A stretch of DNA of 28,478 nucleotides. Source: an uncultured Oscillospiraceae bacterium. Lineage in GTDB: Bacteria; Bacillota; Clostridia; Oscillospirales; Ruminococcaceae. The position numbers and the translations under genes were made by a program. The notes beneath the pieces were generated by a model that saw only the letters and a program-made list of their open reading frames with translations, was not told the origin of the DNA and did not search any database. Where the stretch lies: the NCBI GenBank assembly GCA_900543705.1, contig UQSL01000018.1, forward strand, positions 1 to 28,478. The letters run 5' to 3'. Shown in pieces: positions 15,227-23,645 of this stretch. Each line of letters starts with the position of its first letter. The first letter of the stretch is position 1.

Positions 15227-17440
15227 ATGGATTTTAAACATGGGAAGTATGACACCGAAATCAATGTCAGGGATTTCATTGTCGACAACTATACCCCTTA
15301 TGACGGGGACGATTCCTTTTTGGAAGGTCCCACAGAAAAAACCAAGGAGCTATGGCAGGAAGTCCGGAAACTGATGGATGAAGAACATGCCAAAGGCGGT
15401 GTGCTGGACATCGATAGCCATACGATCTCTACCATTACTTCACACAAACCGGGCTATATTGATAAGGACAAGGAAACCATCGTGGGACTCCAGACGGACG
15501 AACCCCTCAAGCGCTCGATAATGCCGTTTGGCGGTATCCGTATGGTCCGCACCTCGCTCAAGGCTTACAACAGGGAGATGGACCCGCAGGTTGAGGAAGT
15601 CTTTAAGTACCGCAAGACCCATAACGACGGTGTGTTTGACGTTTACACAGACGAGATGAAACGCGCCCGCCACAACGGTATCATCACCGGGTTACCGGAT
15701 GCCTATGGCCGCGGCAGAATTATCGGCGACTACCGCCGGGTTCCGCTCTACGGCGTGGATTTTCTGATAGAGCAGAAGAAAGCGGCGCTTAATGGATTGG
15801 TTAAGGATTATTTCGACAGCCCGCTTATCCGGGAAAGAGAGGAAATTTCCGAGCAGATCCGCTCACTTGCCGAACTCAAGGAGATGGCGGCAAGCTATGG
15901 CTGCGATATCTCTAAGCCGGCTAAAGACACCAAAGAGGCAATTCAGTGGCTGTATTTCGGTTACCTCGCGGCGGTCAAAGAGCAAAACGGCGCGGCGATG
16001 TCTTTGGGTCGTGTCTCCACCTTCCTCGACATCTATGCACAGCGTGACCTCGAAAACGGGGTTTATACCGAAAGCCAGATTCAGGAGTTTGTGGACCATT
16101 TCATCATGAAGCTGCGCATGGTCCGCTTCCTGCGTACTCCCGCCTATGATGAGCTGTTCTCCGGCGACCCAACTTGGATCACCGAATCCATCGGCGGCAT
16201 GTGCCTGGACGGGCGCCATATGGTCACCAAGATGAGTTTCCGCTTCCTGCACACCCTGGTTAACCTTGGGCCTGCGCCAGAGCCAAACATGACGATTCTA
16301 TGGAGCCCGAGCCTGCCGGAAAACTTCAAGAAATTCTGCGCCCGCATTTCTATTGAGACTTCTTCCATCCAGTATGAGAGTGACGAGCTGATGCGGGAAA
16401 AATTCGGGGATGACTATGGCATTGCGTGCTGTGTTTCTGCGATGCGCATCGGCAAGCAGATGCAGTTCTTCGGCGCGCGTGCAAACCTCGCCAAGGCACT
16501 CCTCTACTCGCTCAATGGAGGGAAGGACGAGCGCTACAACGAACAGGTAGCGCCGGTGAGCGAGCCGGTCGGAGACGGATATCTCAACTACGACGATGTC
16601 CTGGACCGCTTTGACAAGATGTGCGACTGGCTTGCCAAGTTGTATATCAACACGCTCAATATCATCCACTATATGCATGACAAATACAGCTACGAGAAAA
16701 TTCAGATGGCGCTGCATGATGAGGAAATCATCCGCACCACTGCCTGCGGAATTGCCGGGCTTTCCGTGGTAGCAGACAGTCTGTCCGCCATTAAATACGC
16801 GAAGGTCAAACCGATTCGCGGAGAAAACGGACTTATCATCGATTTTGAGATTGAAGGCGATTTTCCGACATTCGGAAACAATGACCCGCGCGTCGATGAG
16901 ATTGCAGTAGATGTGGTCAAGAACTTCATGAAAAAGCTTCAGGGAAATAAAACCTATCGCTCCAGCAAGCCGACGATGTCCATCCTGACCATTACCTCCA
17001 ATGTGGTCTACGGCAAGAAGACGGGTTCCACGCCGGACGGTAGAAAAGCGGGCGAGCCGTTTGCCCCGGGTGCAAACCCGATGCACGGGCGCGATACCCA
17101 CGGCTGTGTCGCCTCTATGATGTCTGTTGCAAAGCTGCCGTATGACTACAGTGAGGACGGCATCTCCTACACCTTTTCCATCGTTCCCGGCGCGCTTGGC
17201 AAAAGCGAGGACCAGAGAACAGAGAACCTGGTCGGCCTGCTCGATGGCTACTTCAAGGAGAAAGGCCATCACATTAACGTCAACGTCATGAACCGGGAGG
17301 TTCTGCTCGACGCGATGGATCATCCTGAACTGTATCCACAGCTGACCATCCGCGTTTCCGGTTATGCGGTCAACTTCATCAAGCTCAGCCGTGAACAGCA
17401 GCTTGATGTTATCAACCGCACATTCCACACAAAATTCTAA
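15227..17440 (+). CDS. pflB: Pyruvate formate-lyase (formate C-acetyltransferase)
   Basis: This 737-residue glycyl radical enzyme cleaves pyruvate with coenzyme A into acetyl-CoA and formate under anaerobic conditions. The two active-site cysteines are adjacent at C401-C402 (GIACCVSAM), and the radical glycine is G712 in RVSGYAVNF near the C-terminus, the spacing expected for PflB rather than for other glycyl radical enzymes. Length (family about 740-760) and the C-terminal LSREQQLDVINRTFH also fit. GGAGGAG lies about eight bases before the start. The activating enzyme follows 91 bases later behind a hairpin, so the two are one operon with unequal expression. Confidence 0.97.
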   Translation: MDFKHGKYDTEINVRDFIVDNYTPYDGDDSFLEGPTEKTKELWQEVRKLMDEEHAKGGVLDIDSHTISTITSHKPGYIDKDKETIVGLQTDEPLKRSIMPFGGIRMVRTSLKAYNREMDPQVEEVFKYRKTHNDGVFDVYTDEMKRARHNGIITGLPDAYGRGRIIGDYRRVPLYGVDFLIEQKKAALNGLVKDYFDSPLIREREEISEQIRSLAELKEMAASYGCDISKPAKDTKEAIQWLYFGYLAAVKEQNGAAMSLGRVSTFLDIYAQRDLENGVYTESQIQEFVDHFIMKLRMVRFLRTPAYDELFSGDPTWITESIGGMCLDGRHMVTKMSFRFLHTLVNLGPAPEPNMTILWSPSLPENFKKFCARISIETSSIQYESDELMREKFGDDYGIACCVSAMRIGKQMQFFGARANLAKALLYSLNGGKDERYNEQVAPVSEPVGDGYLNYDDVLDRFDKMCDWLAKLYINTLNIIHYMHDKYSYEKIQMALHDEEIIRTTACGIAGLSVVADSLSAIKYAKVKPIRGENGLIIDFEIEGDFPTFGNNDPRVDEIAVDVVKNFMKKLQGNKTYRSSKPTMSILTITSNVVYGKKTGSTPDGRKAGEPFAPGANPMHGRDTHGCVASMMSVAKLPYDYSEDGISYTFSIVPGALGKSEDQRTENLVGLLDGYFKEKGHHINVNVMNREVLLDAMDHPELYPQLTIRVSGYAVNFIKLSREQQLDVINRTFHTKF

Positions 17441-17463
17441 TTATCTGATACCGATCAAAAGGA

Positions 17464-17511
17464 GGGGACACCGCGAAGCCAACAAGCCTTGCGATGTCCC
17501 CGAATCTTTTT
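17464..17511 (+). terminator. Intercistronic hairpin between pflB and pflA
   Basis: An 11-bp stem with one mismatch (17464-17474 with 17491-17501) is followed five bases later by TTTTT (17507-17511). It probably stops part of the transcription, so that little activase is made per lyase. Confidence 0.6.
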
Positions 17512-17531
17512 CAATACCAGGAGGGTCGTTT

Positions 17532-18260
17532 ATGAACAGGGAAGTCACGGGAAGAATCCATTCGATTGAATCGTTCGGGTCAGTGGATGGACCGGGAATC
17601 CGCTATGTGCTCTTTACACAAGGCTGTCCGCTCAAATGCCTGTACTGCCATAATCCAGACACCTGGGCGTTCGACGGGGGGAAAATCGTCACCGCCGGGG
17701 AAATTGTGGATGACATTTTGACCTACCGAAACTTTATTGCAAACGGCGGCGTTACCATTTCCGGCGGGGAACCACTGCTTCAACAGGAGTTCTGCTCCGA
17801 AATCCTGGATGGATGCCATGAAAATGGGCTTCACACGGCGCTTGATACCTCCGGTATCATGCCGGTAGCGAGCGTGAAAGAGACGCTTGACAAAGCGGAT
17901 TTAATTTTACTTGACATCAAGTCCATAGACGCGGAGATGTGTCAGACGATTACGGGCGCTTCCAACCGCAATGCACTCGAGACACTGCGTTACCGGGAAG
18001 CAAAGGGGATGGATGTCTGGATACGCCATGTCGTCGTGCCGGGATATACCCTTGATTATTCGATGCTTGAGCGGATGGCGGATTTCCTCAAGGAATTTTC
18101 CTGCGTCAAGAAAGTGGAGCTTTTACCTTTCCACAAAATGGGCGAGTATAAGTGGAAAGAGTTGAACCGCGCCTATTCTCTGGCTGACGTTCCTGAGCCG
18201 TCGGACGGGGCTATGAAAAAAGCTGCTGAGATATTCAGCAGCCGTGGAATTACGCTTTAG
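17532..18260 (+). CDS. pflA: Pyruvate formate-lyase activating enzyme (radical SAM)
   Basis: This 242-residue radical SAM enzyme installs the glycyl radical on PflB. The iron-sulfur cluster motif CxxxCxxC is C32-C36-C39 (GCPLKCLYCHNPDTW), followed by the SAM-binding ISGGEPLLQ. The N-terminal RIHSIESFGSVDGPGIRYV is the signature of PflA. I placed the start at 17532, where AGGAGGG lies six bases upstream; the frame is open further back into pflB but that part is not coding. The 3' end overlaps the convergent surface-protein gene by 11 bases and contains that gene's terminator. PflA supplies the radical to the neighbouring PflB. Confidence 0.96.
   Translation: MNREVTGRIHSIESFGSVDGPGIRYVLFTQGCPLKCLYCHNPDTWAFDGGKIVTAGEIVDDILTYRNFIANGGVTISGGEPLLQQEFCSEILDGCHENGLHTALDTSGIMPVASVKETLDKADLILLDIKSIDAEMCQTITGASNRNALETLRYREAKGMDVWIRHVVVPGYTLDYSMLERMADFLKEFSCVKKVELLPFHKMGEYKWKELNRAYSLADVPEPSDGAMKKAAEIFSSRGITL
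18216..18242 (-). terminator. Terminator of the surface-protein gene, inside pflA
   Basis: On the minus strand a perfect 8-bp stem (18242-18235 with 18229-18222) with a five-base loop is followed by six T (complement of 18216-18221). It begins eight bases past the stop of the minus-strand gene. On the plus strand the same bases encode the KKAAEIFSSR tail of PflA. Confidence 0.75.
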
Positions 18261-19491
18261 GCTGTGGTTCTTTTTCTTTCTCCGTCTCGTTATTTTTCAA
18301 ATGTTTCTTCCGATAGAACAAATAGATCGCAATTCCCAGGAGGACGGCGGCGAAAATGGCCATGTACACATATCCAAACCATGCGTTCTGTTCCCGCCGG
18401 GAAATGCCAATCTGTGTTTCAATCAAAGAAGCGGGATCCTGATTCTGCTCTGCAGACCCGGCATTTTCCTGGTTTTGCTCGGCAATGGAGACATTGGACG
18501 AGCCCTTTTGCATAATAGCGCCGGTCCCGTCATATTTGGATGAAGCAGATTTTGAGAAAGAGTTTCGGGTGTTACTGGAAGAACTTTTCTTCGATGAGTT
18601 TTTTGAAGAGCTTTCCTTTTCGGAGGAAGGCTCTTTTTTCGAGGAATTGGAAGAAGCAGGAAGGTCAGATGGGTTGGAAGGAGCTGTGCCGACGACTAAA
18701 TTGGAACCGGTAAAGTTCACCTGTGCCAATGCGACGCCCGCTGCTCTGTCATATTCAAGCCTGGAACCGTTTTCATCCGGGACCTGCCCGCAGCTGGTGA
18801 GTTCCAGACGGACATAAGCAGTACCGGAAGGGAGAGAGGCTGTCGCGTTCTGATAGCAAAACGCCATTGACGCACCATCCTGAACTGCGCATCGGACGCC
18901 GGTGATCCGGTAATCAACCGGAGAGAAGTTCTCGCCGTCTGAAGAGGCGTAAAGATTGCAGAACAAACTGTCAAGAGAACCGGAAGGCCCATAAACCGGC
19001 TGAGCGCGGTAGCAATACTCACTCTGGTCGTAGATGACCCGGTACCAGCTCCCATTGTTTGTAAAAAAGATTTCCTGAGAGCTTTGGCAGTAGTATAACC
19101 GGGAGGCGTCGGCTATCTGGAAAGTGCCTCCCGTAACAGCGGAAGAATGCTCATATCCGATGCTGTATTGTCCGGACTGAGCATTGTCCGGCGCGGCAAA
19201 TGGGGCAAACGGCGAGTAAAAGGAAAAGCTGATGGAATCAGCGCCGGAAACCCGATAAGTGGCTGCGGCGGCAGAGCTGTTTTGGATAAGCAAGAGCCCG
19301 TCTTGATCCGGTGCATTCCAGCCGATATCGGAAAACAGGCCCTGTTCAAAGCAGTAAGCCCCACTATAGACCACAGCGTCCGAATCGGCGGAGCCGGACA
19401 GGGAATCCGAAAAGGTACCCAGTGCAAAACATGGAATGCCCAAAACAACAGCGAGAGAGCAGGCTGACAAAAGATTCACAATTCGTTTCAT
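18250..19491 (-). CDS. Secreted, C-terminally anchored Ser-rich protein, unknown function
   Basis: I do not recognise the family. The 413-residue protein starts with a signal peptide (MKRIVNLLSACSL, hydrophobic stretch to about residue 25). About 240 residues of extracellular domain follow, rich in Ser, Tyr, Gly and Asp, with strand-like motifs such as SISFSFYSPF, YRVIYDQSEY and AYVRLELTSC. A low-complexity Ser/Lys/Glu linker (about 275-320) and a Gln-rich segment lead to one membrane helix (FGYVYMAIFAAVLLGIAIYL) and a charged cytoplasmic tail. There is no LPxTG motif, so the helix is the anchor. The extracellular part could be a carbohydrate-binding beta-sandwich, a guess. AGGGAGGG lies about ten bases before the start. 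Its stop overlaps the convergent pflA stop by 11 bases. Confidence 0.82.
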   Translation of the reverse strand: MKRIVNLLSACSLAVVLGIPCFALGTFSDSLSGSADSDAVVYSGAYCFEQGLFSDIGWNAPDQDGLLLIQNSSAAAATYRVSGADSISFSFYSPFAPFAAPDNAQSGQYSIGYEHSSAVTGGTFQIADASRLYYCQSSQEIFFTNNGSWYRVIYDQSEYCYRAQPVYGPSGSLDSLFCNLYASSDGENFSPVDYRITGVRCAVQDGASMAFCYQNATASLPSGTAYVRLELTSCGQVPDENGSRLEYDRAAGVALAQVNFTGSNLVVGTAPSNPSDLPASSNSSKKEPSSEKESSSKNSSKKSSSSNTRNSFSKSASSKYDGTGAIMQKGSSNVSIAEQNQENAGSAEQNQDPASLIETQIGISRREQNAWFGYVYMAIFAAVLLGIAIYLFYRKKHLKNNETEKEKEPQPKA

Positions 19492-19494
19492 ACA

Positions 19495-19526
19495 GAAGTA
19501 TCCCTCCCTTGGATACTTCCATTATA
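19495..19526 (-). promoter_or_regulatory. -10 element and inverted repeat before the surface-protein gene
   Basis: The minus strand has TATAAT at 19526-19521 without a clear -35. Just downstream a perfect 9-bp inverted repeat (19519-19511 with 19503-19495) encloses the ribosome binding site in its seven-base loop. Predicted transcription starts near 19514, inside the first arm, so the repeat is more likely a DNA-level operator than an RNA hairpin. Confidence 0.5.
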
Positions 19527-19587
19527 CAAGCTTGTTCGACAAAAGTCGACATTTTTTGACAATATTTTTCTAGAGATTTCCTGTTTG

Positions 19588-20253
19588 TTACAGCATGGAC
19601 AGACCGTTGATGTTCAGCCGGAATTTCAATCCCAGGTAATCTGCGGCTTTACGGCATAAAAGCATGCGTTCGAGGAAGATTTCAAAGTAATCCATAACCG
19701 AGGAGATACCAGTGTCAATGGTTAGATAGAGAGTAATCACACGCTGTTGTTCATGAAGTTCCAGGTTAGATTTTTCTACGGCATAGTTGACCCGGTCATG
19801 AATATCGAAGGCGGAGATATCGATGTTTCGCACCCGGGAGCGGCGAACGTCGCTTTTGTCCGCCAGAATCAGGGCGGCGGAGATGGCGCTCACCGCGACC
19901 CCAGTGGATTCATCATGGTTACCGATGGCACAGATGATACGGGCGGTCTCGGCAGGGTCCATCCCGAGCTTGTCTAGGATGCGGAAGGCCATGACAGCCC
20001 CACTTTGCGCATGGTCGATACGGTTGATGATATTTCCGATATCATGGATATAGCCCGCAATTTGAGCAAGCTCACATTCCCTTTCATGATATCCCAGCTT
20101 ATGGAGAATGTCGCTTGCTCCATAAGCACAGCGGGTGACATGGGCAAAGGAATGTTCAGTAAAACCAAGCTCGGACAGCGCCTTGTCTGCGGCACTGATG
20201 TAAGTTTGAATCTCCTCATTGTTCCGGATGTCTTCAAAGGTGACTTTTGGCAT
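19588..20253 (-). CDS. HD domain phosphohydrolase, substrate unknown
   Basis: This 221-residue protein has an HD-domain metal site: H38, H70-D71 in GYIHDIGN, H81, H113 in GNHDE and D132 in LADKSD. HD proteins hydrolyse phosphate esters or phosphodiesters; this size and the separate C-terminal part (about 150-221, mixed strand and helix) match the many uncharacterised HD hydrolases of clostridia. GAAAGGAA lies about ten bases upstream of the start at 20253. It is upstream of the surface-protein gene on the same strand, with 96 bases between that contain a -10 element, so the two are probably separately controlled. There is no signal peptide; the protein is cytoplasmic. Substrate cannot be inferred. 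Confidence 0.85.
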   Translation of the reverse strand: MPKVTFEDIRNNEEIQTYISAADKALSELGFTEHSFAHVTRCAYGASDILHKLGYHERECELAQIAGYIHDIGNIINRIDHAQSGAVMAFRILDKLGMDPAETARIICAIGNHDESTGVAVSAISAALILADKSDVRRSRVRNIDISAFDIHDRVNYAVEKSNLELHEQQRVITLYLTIDTGISSVMDYFEIFLERMLLCRKAADYLGLKFRLNINGLSML

Positions 20254-20382
20254 ATGGGGTGTTCCTTTCTATCGTAAAATAAAGTATTTGCAAAAATAAA
20301 AACATAATGGTTTCGGTTACATTTCGATAACATTTTTATTATATAGCAGATTAGTCAAAAGAAAAACGGGAAAACTGTAAAT

Positions 20383-20411
20383 TTGACGGGCCGCCAAGAA
20401 TGTGATACACT
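20383..20411 (+). promoter_or_regulatory. Promoter of galE
   Basis: TTGACG (20383-20388) is followed after 17 bases by TACACT (20406-20411). Transcription would begin near 20418. This also excludes an in-frame ATG at 20383 as the galE start. Confidence 0.75.
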
Positions 20412-20457
20412 ACGCATAGTAAAAATACGGCCTATTTTCGGACAGGATGTGATGATC

Positions 20458-21468
20458 ATGGCAATTTTGGTTACCGGCGGAGCCGGTTTTATCGGCAGCC
20501 ATACCTGTGTAGAACTGCTCCACGCAGGATATGACGTTGTCATTTTGGATAATCTATGCAACAGCAAAGAAGAGGCGGTGCGCCGGATTGAAACAATTAC
20601 CGGCAAACAGGTGAAATTTTATCCGAACAGCCTGCTTGATGAAGCGGCAGTGGAGCGTGTCTTTTCAGAAAATCAGATAGATGCGGTGATCCATTTTGCG
20701 GGGCTCAAAGCAGTTGGAGAATCAGTGAAAAAAGCGGTCGAATATTATCACAACAATCTTACCGGGACCTTGGTGCTGTGCGAGGCGATGAAACGCCACG
20801 GCGTCAAACGCTTTGTGTTCAGCTCTTCCGCCACGGTCTACGGCGCGCAGGCAGCCCCTCCTTTACGCGAGGAAATGCCGGCAGGCAGCGCTACAAACCC
20901 CTATGGCTGGACAAAAGTCATGCTTGAGCAGATTCTGACGGATATCCACACCGCAGATCCGGAATTCTCTGTGGCACTGCTGCGGTATTTCAATCCTATC
21001 GGCGCGCATGAGAGTGGGCTGCTCGGAGAGGATCCGAACGGAATTCCGAACAATCTGCTGCCGTATATTTCCCAGGTGGCAATCGGCAAGCTCGACCATG
21101 TCAATGTATACGGGGACGACTATGAAACCCCGGACGGGACTGGAATCAGGGATTATATTCATGTGGTGGATCTGGCACGCGGGCATTTAAACGCGGTGGA
21201 AAAGGTGATGAAAGATACGGGTGTGTTTACCTACAATCTTGGGACAGGAAAGGGGTACAGCGTACTCGAGGTGTTGCATGCCTTTGAGCGTGCCTGCGGC
21301 AAAAAGCTGCCCTATGTTATCGGGCCGCGCCGTCCAGGTGATTTGCCGGTAAGTTTTGCGGATGTGTCCAAAGCAAAGCGGGAGCTCGGCTATGAGGCAC
21401 GGTATGGGATTGACAAGATGTGTGAGGATTCCTGGAATTTTATTCAGAAAAATCCGAACGGGCTTTAA
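20458..21468 (+). CDS. galE: UDP-glucose 4-epimerase
   Basis: This 336-residue enzyme interconverts UDP-glucose and UDP-galactose with bound NAD, for galactose use and for cell-surface polysaccharides. The start MAILVTGGAGFIGSH carries the Rossmann GxxGxxG motif (residues 7-13), and the short-chain dehydrogenase/reductase catalytic pair is Y149-K153 (YGWTK), with FSSSATVYG supplying the Ser/Thr of the active site. Length matches GalE (about 338). The ATG at 20458 is preferred because the protein begins as GalE does and AGGA lies ten bases before it; an ATG at 20452 is a weaker alternative. The gene stands alone and is followed by two terminators. Confidence 0.95.
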   Translation: MAILVTGGAGFIGSHTCVELLHAGYDVVILDNLCNSKEEAVRRIETITGKQVKFYPNSLLDEAAVERVFSENQIDAVIHFAGLKAVGESVKKAVEYYHNNLTGTLVLCEAMKRHGVKRFVFSSSATVYGAQAAPPLREEMPAGSATNPYGWTKVMLEQILTDIHTADPEFSVALLRYFNPIGAHESGLLGEDPNGIPNNLLPYISQVAIGKLDHVNVYGDDYETPDGTGIRDYIHVVDLARGHLNAVEKVMKDTGVFTYNLGTGKGYSVLEVLHAFERACGKKLPYVIGPRRPGDLPVSFADVSKAKRELGYEARYGIDKMCEDSWNFIQKNPNGL

Positions 21469-21601
21469 TACGATTTCTTTCAGCAGTAAAAAAGCCCGCA
21501 CAAAACGTATTCTTTACGAGCTAAAAATTCCTTTTTTCTAATGAAAACCTCTCATTCTGTACTTGTTTACCTGTATGCTAATATGAAATGCTAAAGAAAA
21601 G

Positions 21602-21656
21602 AGAGCCGGCAATCTATGAGGTATAAAATTCTCCCAATTACCGGCTCTGCATTTTT
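21602..21656 (+). terminator. Terminator downstream of galE
   Basis: A 12-bp stem with one mismatch (21602-21613 with 21637-21648) and a 23-base loop is followed by TTTTT at 21652-21656. It lies about 130 bases past the galE stop; no gene is visible between. Confidence 0.65.
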
Positions 21657-21752
21657 GTATCTGGCTCTTTGATGATATTTACTTATAATTTATTGACACT
21701 GATTAAACTTCCCTGTATGCATTTAGGATTACGTTATCCATGCTTTTCAAGT

Positions 21753-21786
21753 AAAACCGCAGGACGAACCCGTCCTGCGGTTTTTT
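21753..21786. terminator. Bidirectional terminator between galE and the nitroreductase gene
   Basis: A perfect 14-bp stem (21753-21766 with 21771-21784) has a four-base loop. It ends in six T on the plus strand and four T on the minus strand, so it can serve both converging units. The 380 bases between galE and the nitroreductase gene hold two terminators and no supported gene. Confidence 0.9.
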
Positions 21787-21848
21787 ACTGGGAGTTTACC
21801 GCTTTTCCTGAAAACAAGAGATTCATTTTCAGTATGGTAACCGACTTT

Positions 21849-22622
21849 TTACAGTAGCTCATCATCCCGTTCTGAACACCAGCTTTTGAGCATGGCGGCG
21901 ACGGAGCGGCTCATCTCACGGGAAAAATCAGACTGGTATTTGCGTTTCATCATCTCCTGAATTTCGGCAGGATAGCTGTAGTTTTCCTTTCCGGCACGCT
22001 GGGCGCGTTCGGTAAAGGCGGTGCGCAGGGTTTTCCTGTCCACGCGCGAATAGGTGTTTTCCTGCACAATAAATTTGGGATCAAACCGGGCGGGCTTAAG
22101 CCGCTCAAGCTGCTGATTGGTCGGGTACCCAAAGCAGAGCATTGCCACAGGGAGCACATATTTCGGAAGATGAAAAAGCTTCTGATGTTCCTCGAAGTTT
22201 TCTAAAATATCCCCGATATAGCACGAACCGATTCCAAGACTTTCCGCTGCGACGACCGCGTTTTGCGCGGCGATGAGGGCGTCGCTTGCAGCGAGCATAA
22301 AGTCCCCGGCCTTTGGCATTCGGGGCTGTTCGCCGTCCTTACACTCGTACCGGTAAGCGTCATACCAGCGCTGATAATCGGCAAGAAAGACGAGCACAAG
22401 CGGCGCACTTGCAATAAACGGTTGGTTATCGCAGGTCTTTACAAGCGTTTGTTTCAGGGACGGGTCGGTAATGTCGAGGATGGTCAGCATTGTCATGTTT
22501 CCTGCGGTTGGCGCTTCCAGTGAGGCGCGGAGGATTGCCGTTTTTTCCGTCTGTGCAATCGGCCGTTTTTCATAGGCACGGACGGATTTGCGCGCGAATA
22601 GTTCCTGTAGGGTCCAACTCAT
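21849..22622 (-). CDS. Nitroreductase family protein (FMN-dependent NAD(P)H oxidoreductase)
   Basis: This 257-residue flavoprotein belongs to the nitroreductase family. Its N-terminal FARKSVRAYEKRPI (with the Arg-Ser/Val-Arg FMN phosphate site), EAPTAGNMTM and the GIGSCYIGDILE segment near residue 130 are typical. Such enzymes transfer hydride from NAD(P)H to nitroaromatics, quinones or flavins; the true substrate is unknown. I chose the start at 22622, where AAAGGAAGAG lies nine to ten bases upstream; an in-frame ATG at 22670 would overlap the LysR gene and add 16 unlike residues. The stop of the upstream LysR gene is 29 bases away on the same strand, so the two form an operon, and the regulator may once have controlled the reductase. 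A terminator follows at 21753-21786. Confidence 0.9.
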   Translation of the reverse strand: MSWTLQELFARKSVRAYEKRPIAQTEKTAILRASLEAPTAGNMTMLTILDITDPSLKQTLVKTCDNQPFIASAPLVLVFLADYQRWYDAYRYECKDGEQPRMPKAGDFMLAASDALIAAQNAVVAAESLGIGSCYIGDILENFEEHQKLFHLPKYVLPVAMLCFGYPTNQQLERLKPARFDPKFIVQENTYSRVDRKTLRTAFTERAQRAGKENYSYPAEIQEMMKRKYQSDFSREMSRSVAAMLKSWCSERDDELL

Positions 22623-22651
22623 GTGATCTCTTCCTTTCGGTCCATAAGGCC

Positions 22652-23533
22652 TTATTTTTGATATTCCCACGCAAAGAAGGCGAGAAAGCCCTCAGCAATC
22701 GGGGAAAGATAGCTATCCTTTTTCCAAATCGCGGTGATTTTTGTCTCGAGCCGTTTGTCATCAATCTTTTTGCAGAGAAAGCCCTGTTTGTCGCCGAAAA
22801 TCGTGGAGATAGACTGGGGCACGACGGCAACACCCAGTCCTGCGGATGCCCACATGAGAGAGGTACGGGCGTCATCGTTGAGACAGAGGATATCCGGAGT
22901 AATTTTCTCTGCTTCCAGCGTCTGACAGATAAGCTCTTCAAACCGGCGGTAAATGACCAGCGGTTTGCCCCGCAGAGCGCTTACCGGAAGGAAAGGGGCG
23001 TCCGGGTCATCGAAAAAGGAATTCTGTGCTGCAAAGACCATCGGTTCTGCGGCAAGCTCGATGCGCTCGCAATCGGGTGCACGAAAAGGAGTACGTACAA
23101 TCGCGATGTCAATGACCCCGCCCTGCAGCAGGTCGATGAGTTCAAAGGTGTTGCCCTCGTGGATTTCAAAGCGGACATCCGGGTACTGGTCGTGAAAGGC
23201 GCGTACCCGCCCGCCAAGCAGGACTGCCCCGGAGGAGGAGATAGTCCCAAGGCGCAGTGTCCCCCTGCTGCCGGCACCGAGGGCCAGCATCTCCTGCTTT
23301 GCAGTGGAAGTGAGGGTCAGAATATTCTGCGCGCGCTCATAGAGGATGCGTCCAGCGTCCGTCAGACGTACTTTGCGTGCCCCGCGCGAGAGCAGGATGA
23401 CTGCAAGCGCCTATTCGAGCTGCATCAGCTGATGGGAGAGCGGGGGCTGGGAGATATGCAGACGTTTTGCCGCCGCGGTGATATTGCCCTCCTCCACGAT
23501 AGCGCAGAAATAGGCGAGCTGTTTCAAATCCAT
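22652..23533 (-). pseudogene. LysR family transcriptional regulator interrupted by an amber codon
   Basis: The frame starting at 23533 reads MDLKQLAYFCAIVEEGNITA and AAKRLHISQPPLSHQLMQLE, the winged helix-turn-helix of LysR regulators, then meets TAG at 23413-23411 (codon 41). The frame then continues without further damage through LLSRGARKVRLTDAGRIL and the whole effector-binding domain to a stop at 22652, 293 codons in all, a normal length. In LysR proteins the interrupted position normally holds Glu (LEEELG type), so a single GAG to TAG change explains it. TAG is used as a real stop by other genes here, such as pflA and the permease ending at 7335, so it is not recoded. This is either a fresh nonsense mutation or a sequence error. 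A distal in-frame ATG (23290) would give only the effector domain. Confidence 0.88.
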
Positions 23534-23629
23534 AGGTGATTCCTCTCTTGGCCCGGTACGGGCAGAAACTGAAACAGAGCAGTATACGGCTCCATTTTAC
23601 CATTCGAAAAACATATCAAAAATATATAA

Positions 23630-23645
23630 ATGAAATATTTTTCAT
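23630..23645. promoter_or_regulatory. Palindrome in the LysR/ABC intergenic region
   Basis: ATGAAA-TATT-TTTCAT is a perfect 16-bp inverted repeat that overlaps the -35 hexamer of the exporter promoter. Its place between a LysR gene and a divergent target is where LysR proteins usually bind. Confidence 0.45.

Noticed and set aside
21669..21857. A 62-codon plus-strand frame between galE and the nitroreductase gene
   Set aside because: It reads through a perfect bidirectional terminator and has no ribosome binding site.
23411..23413. Recoding of TAG to an amino acid such as pyrrolysine
   Set aside because: TAG ends several neighbouring genes at the expected place (permease at 7335, ECF S at 12669, pflA at 18260), so general recoding is unlikely.
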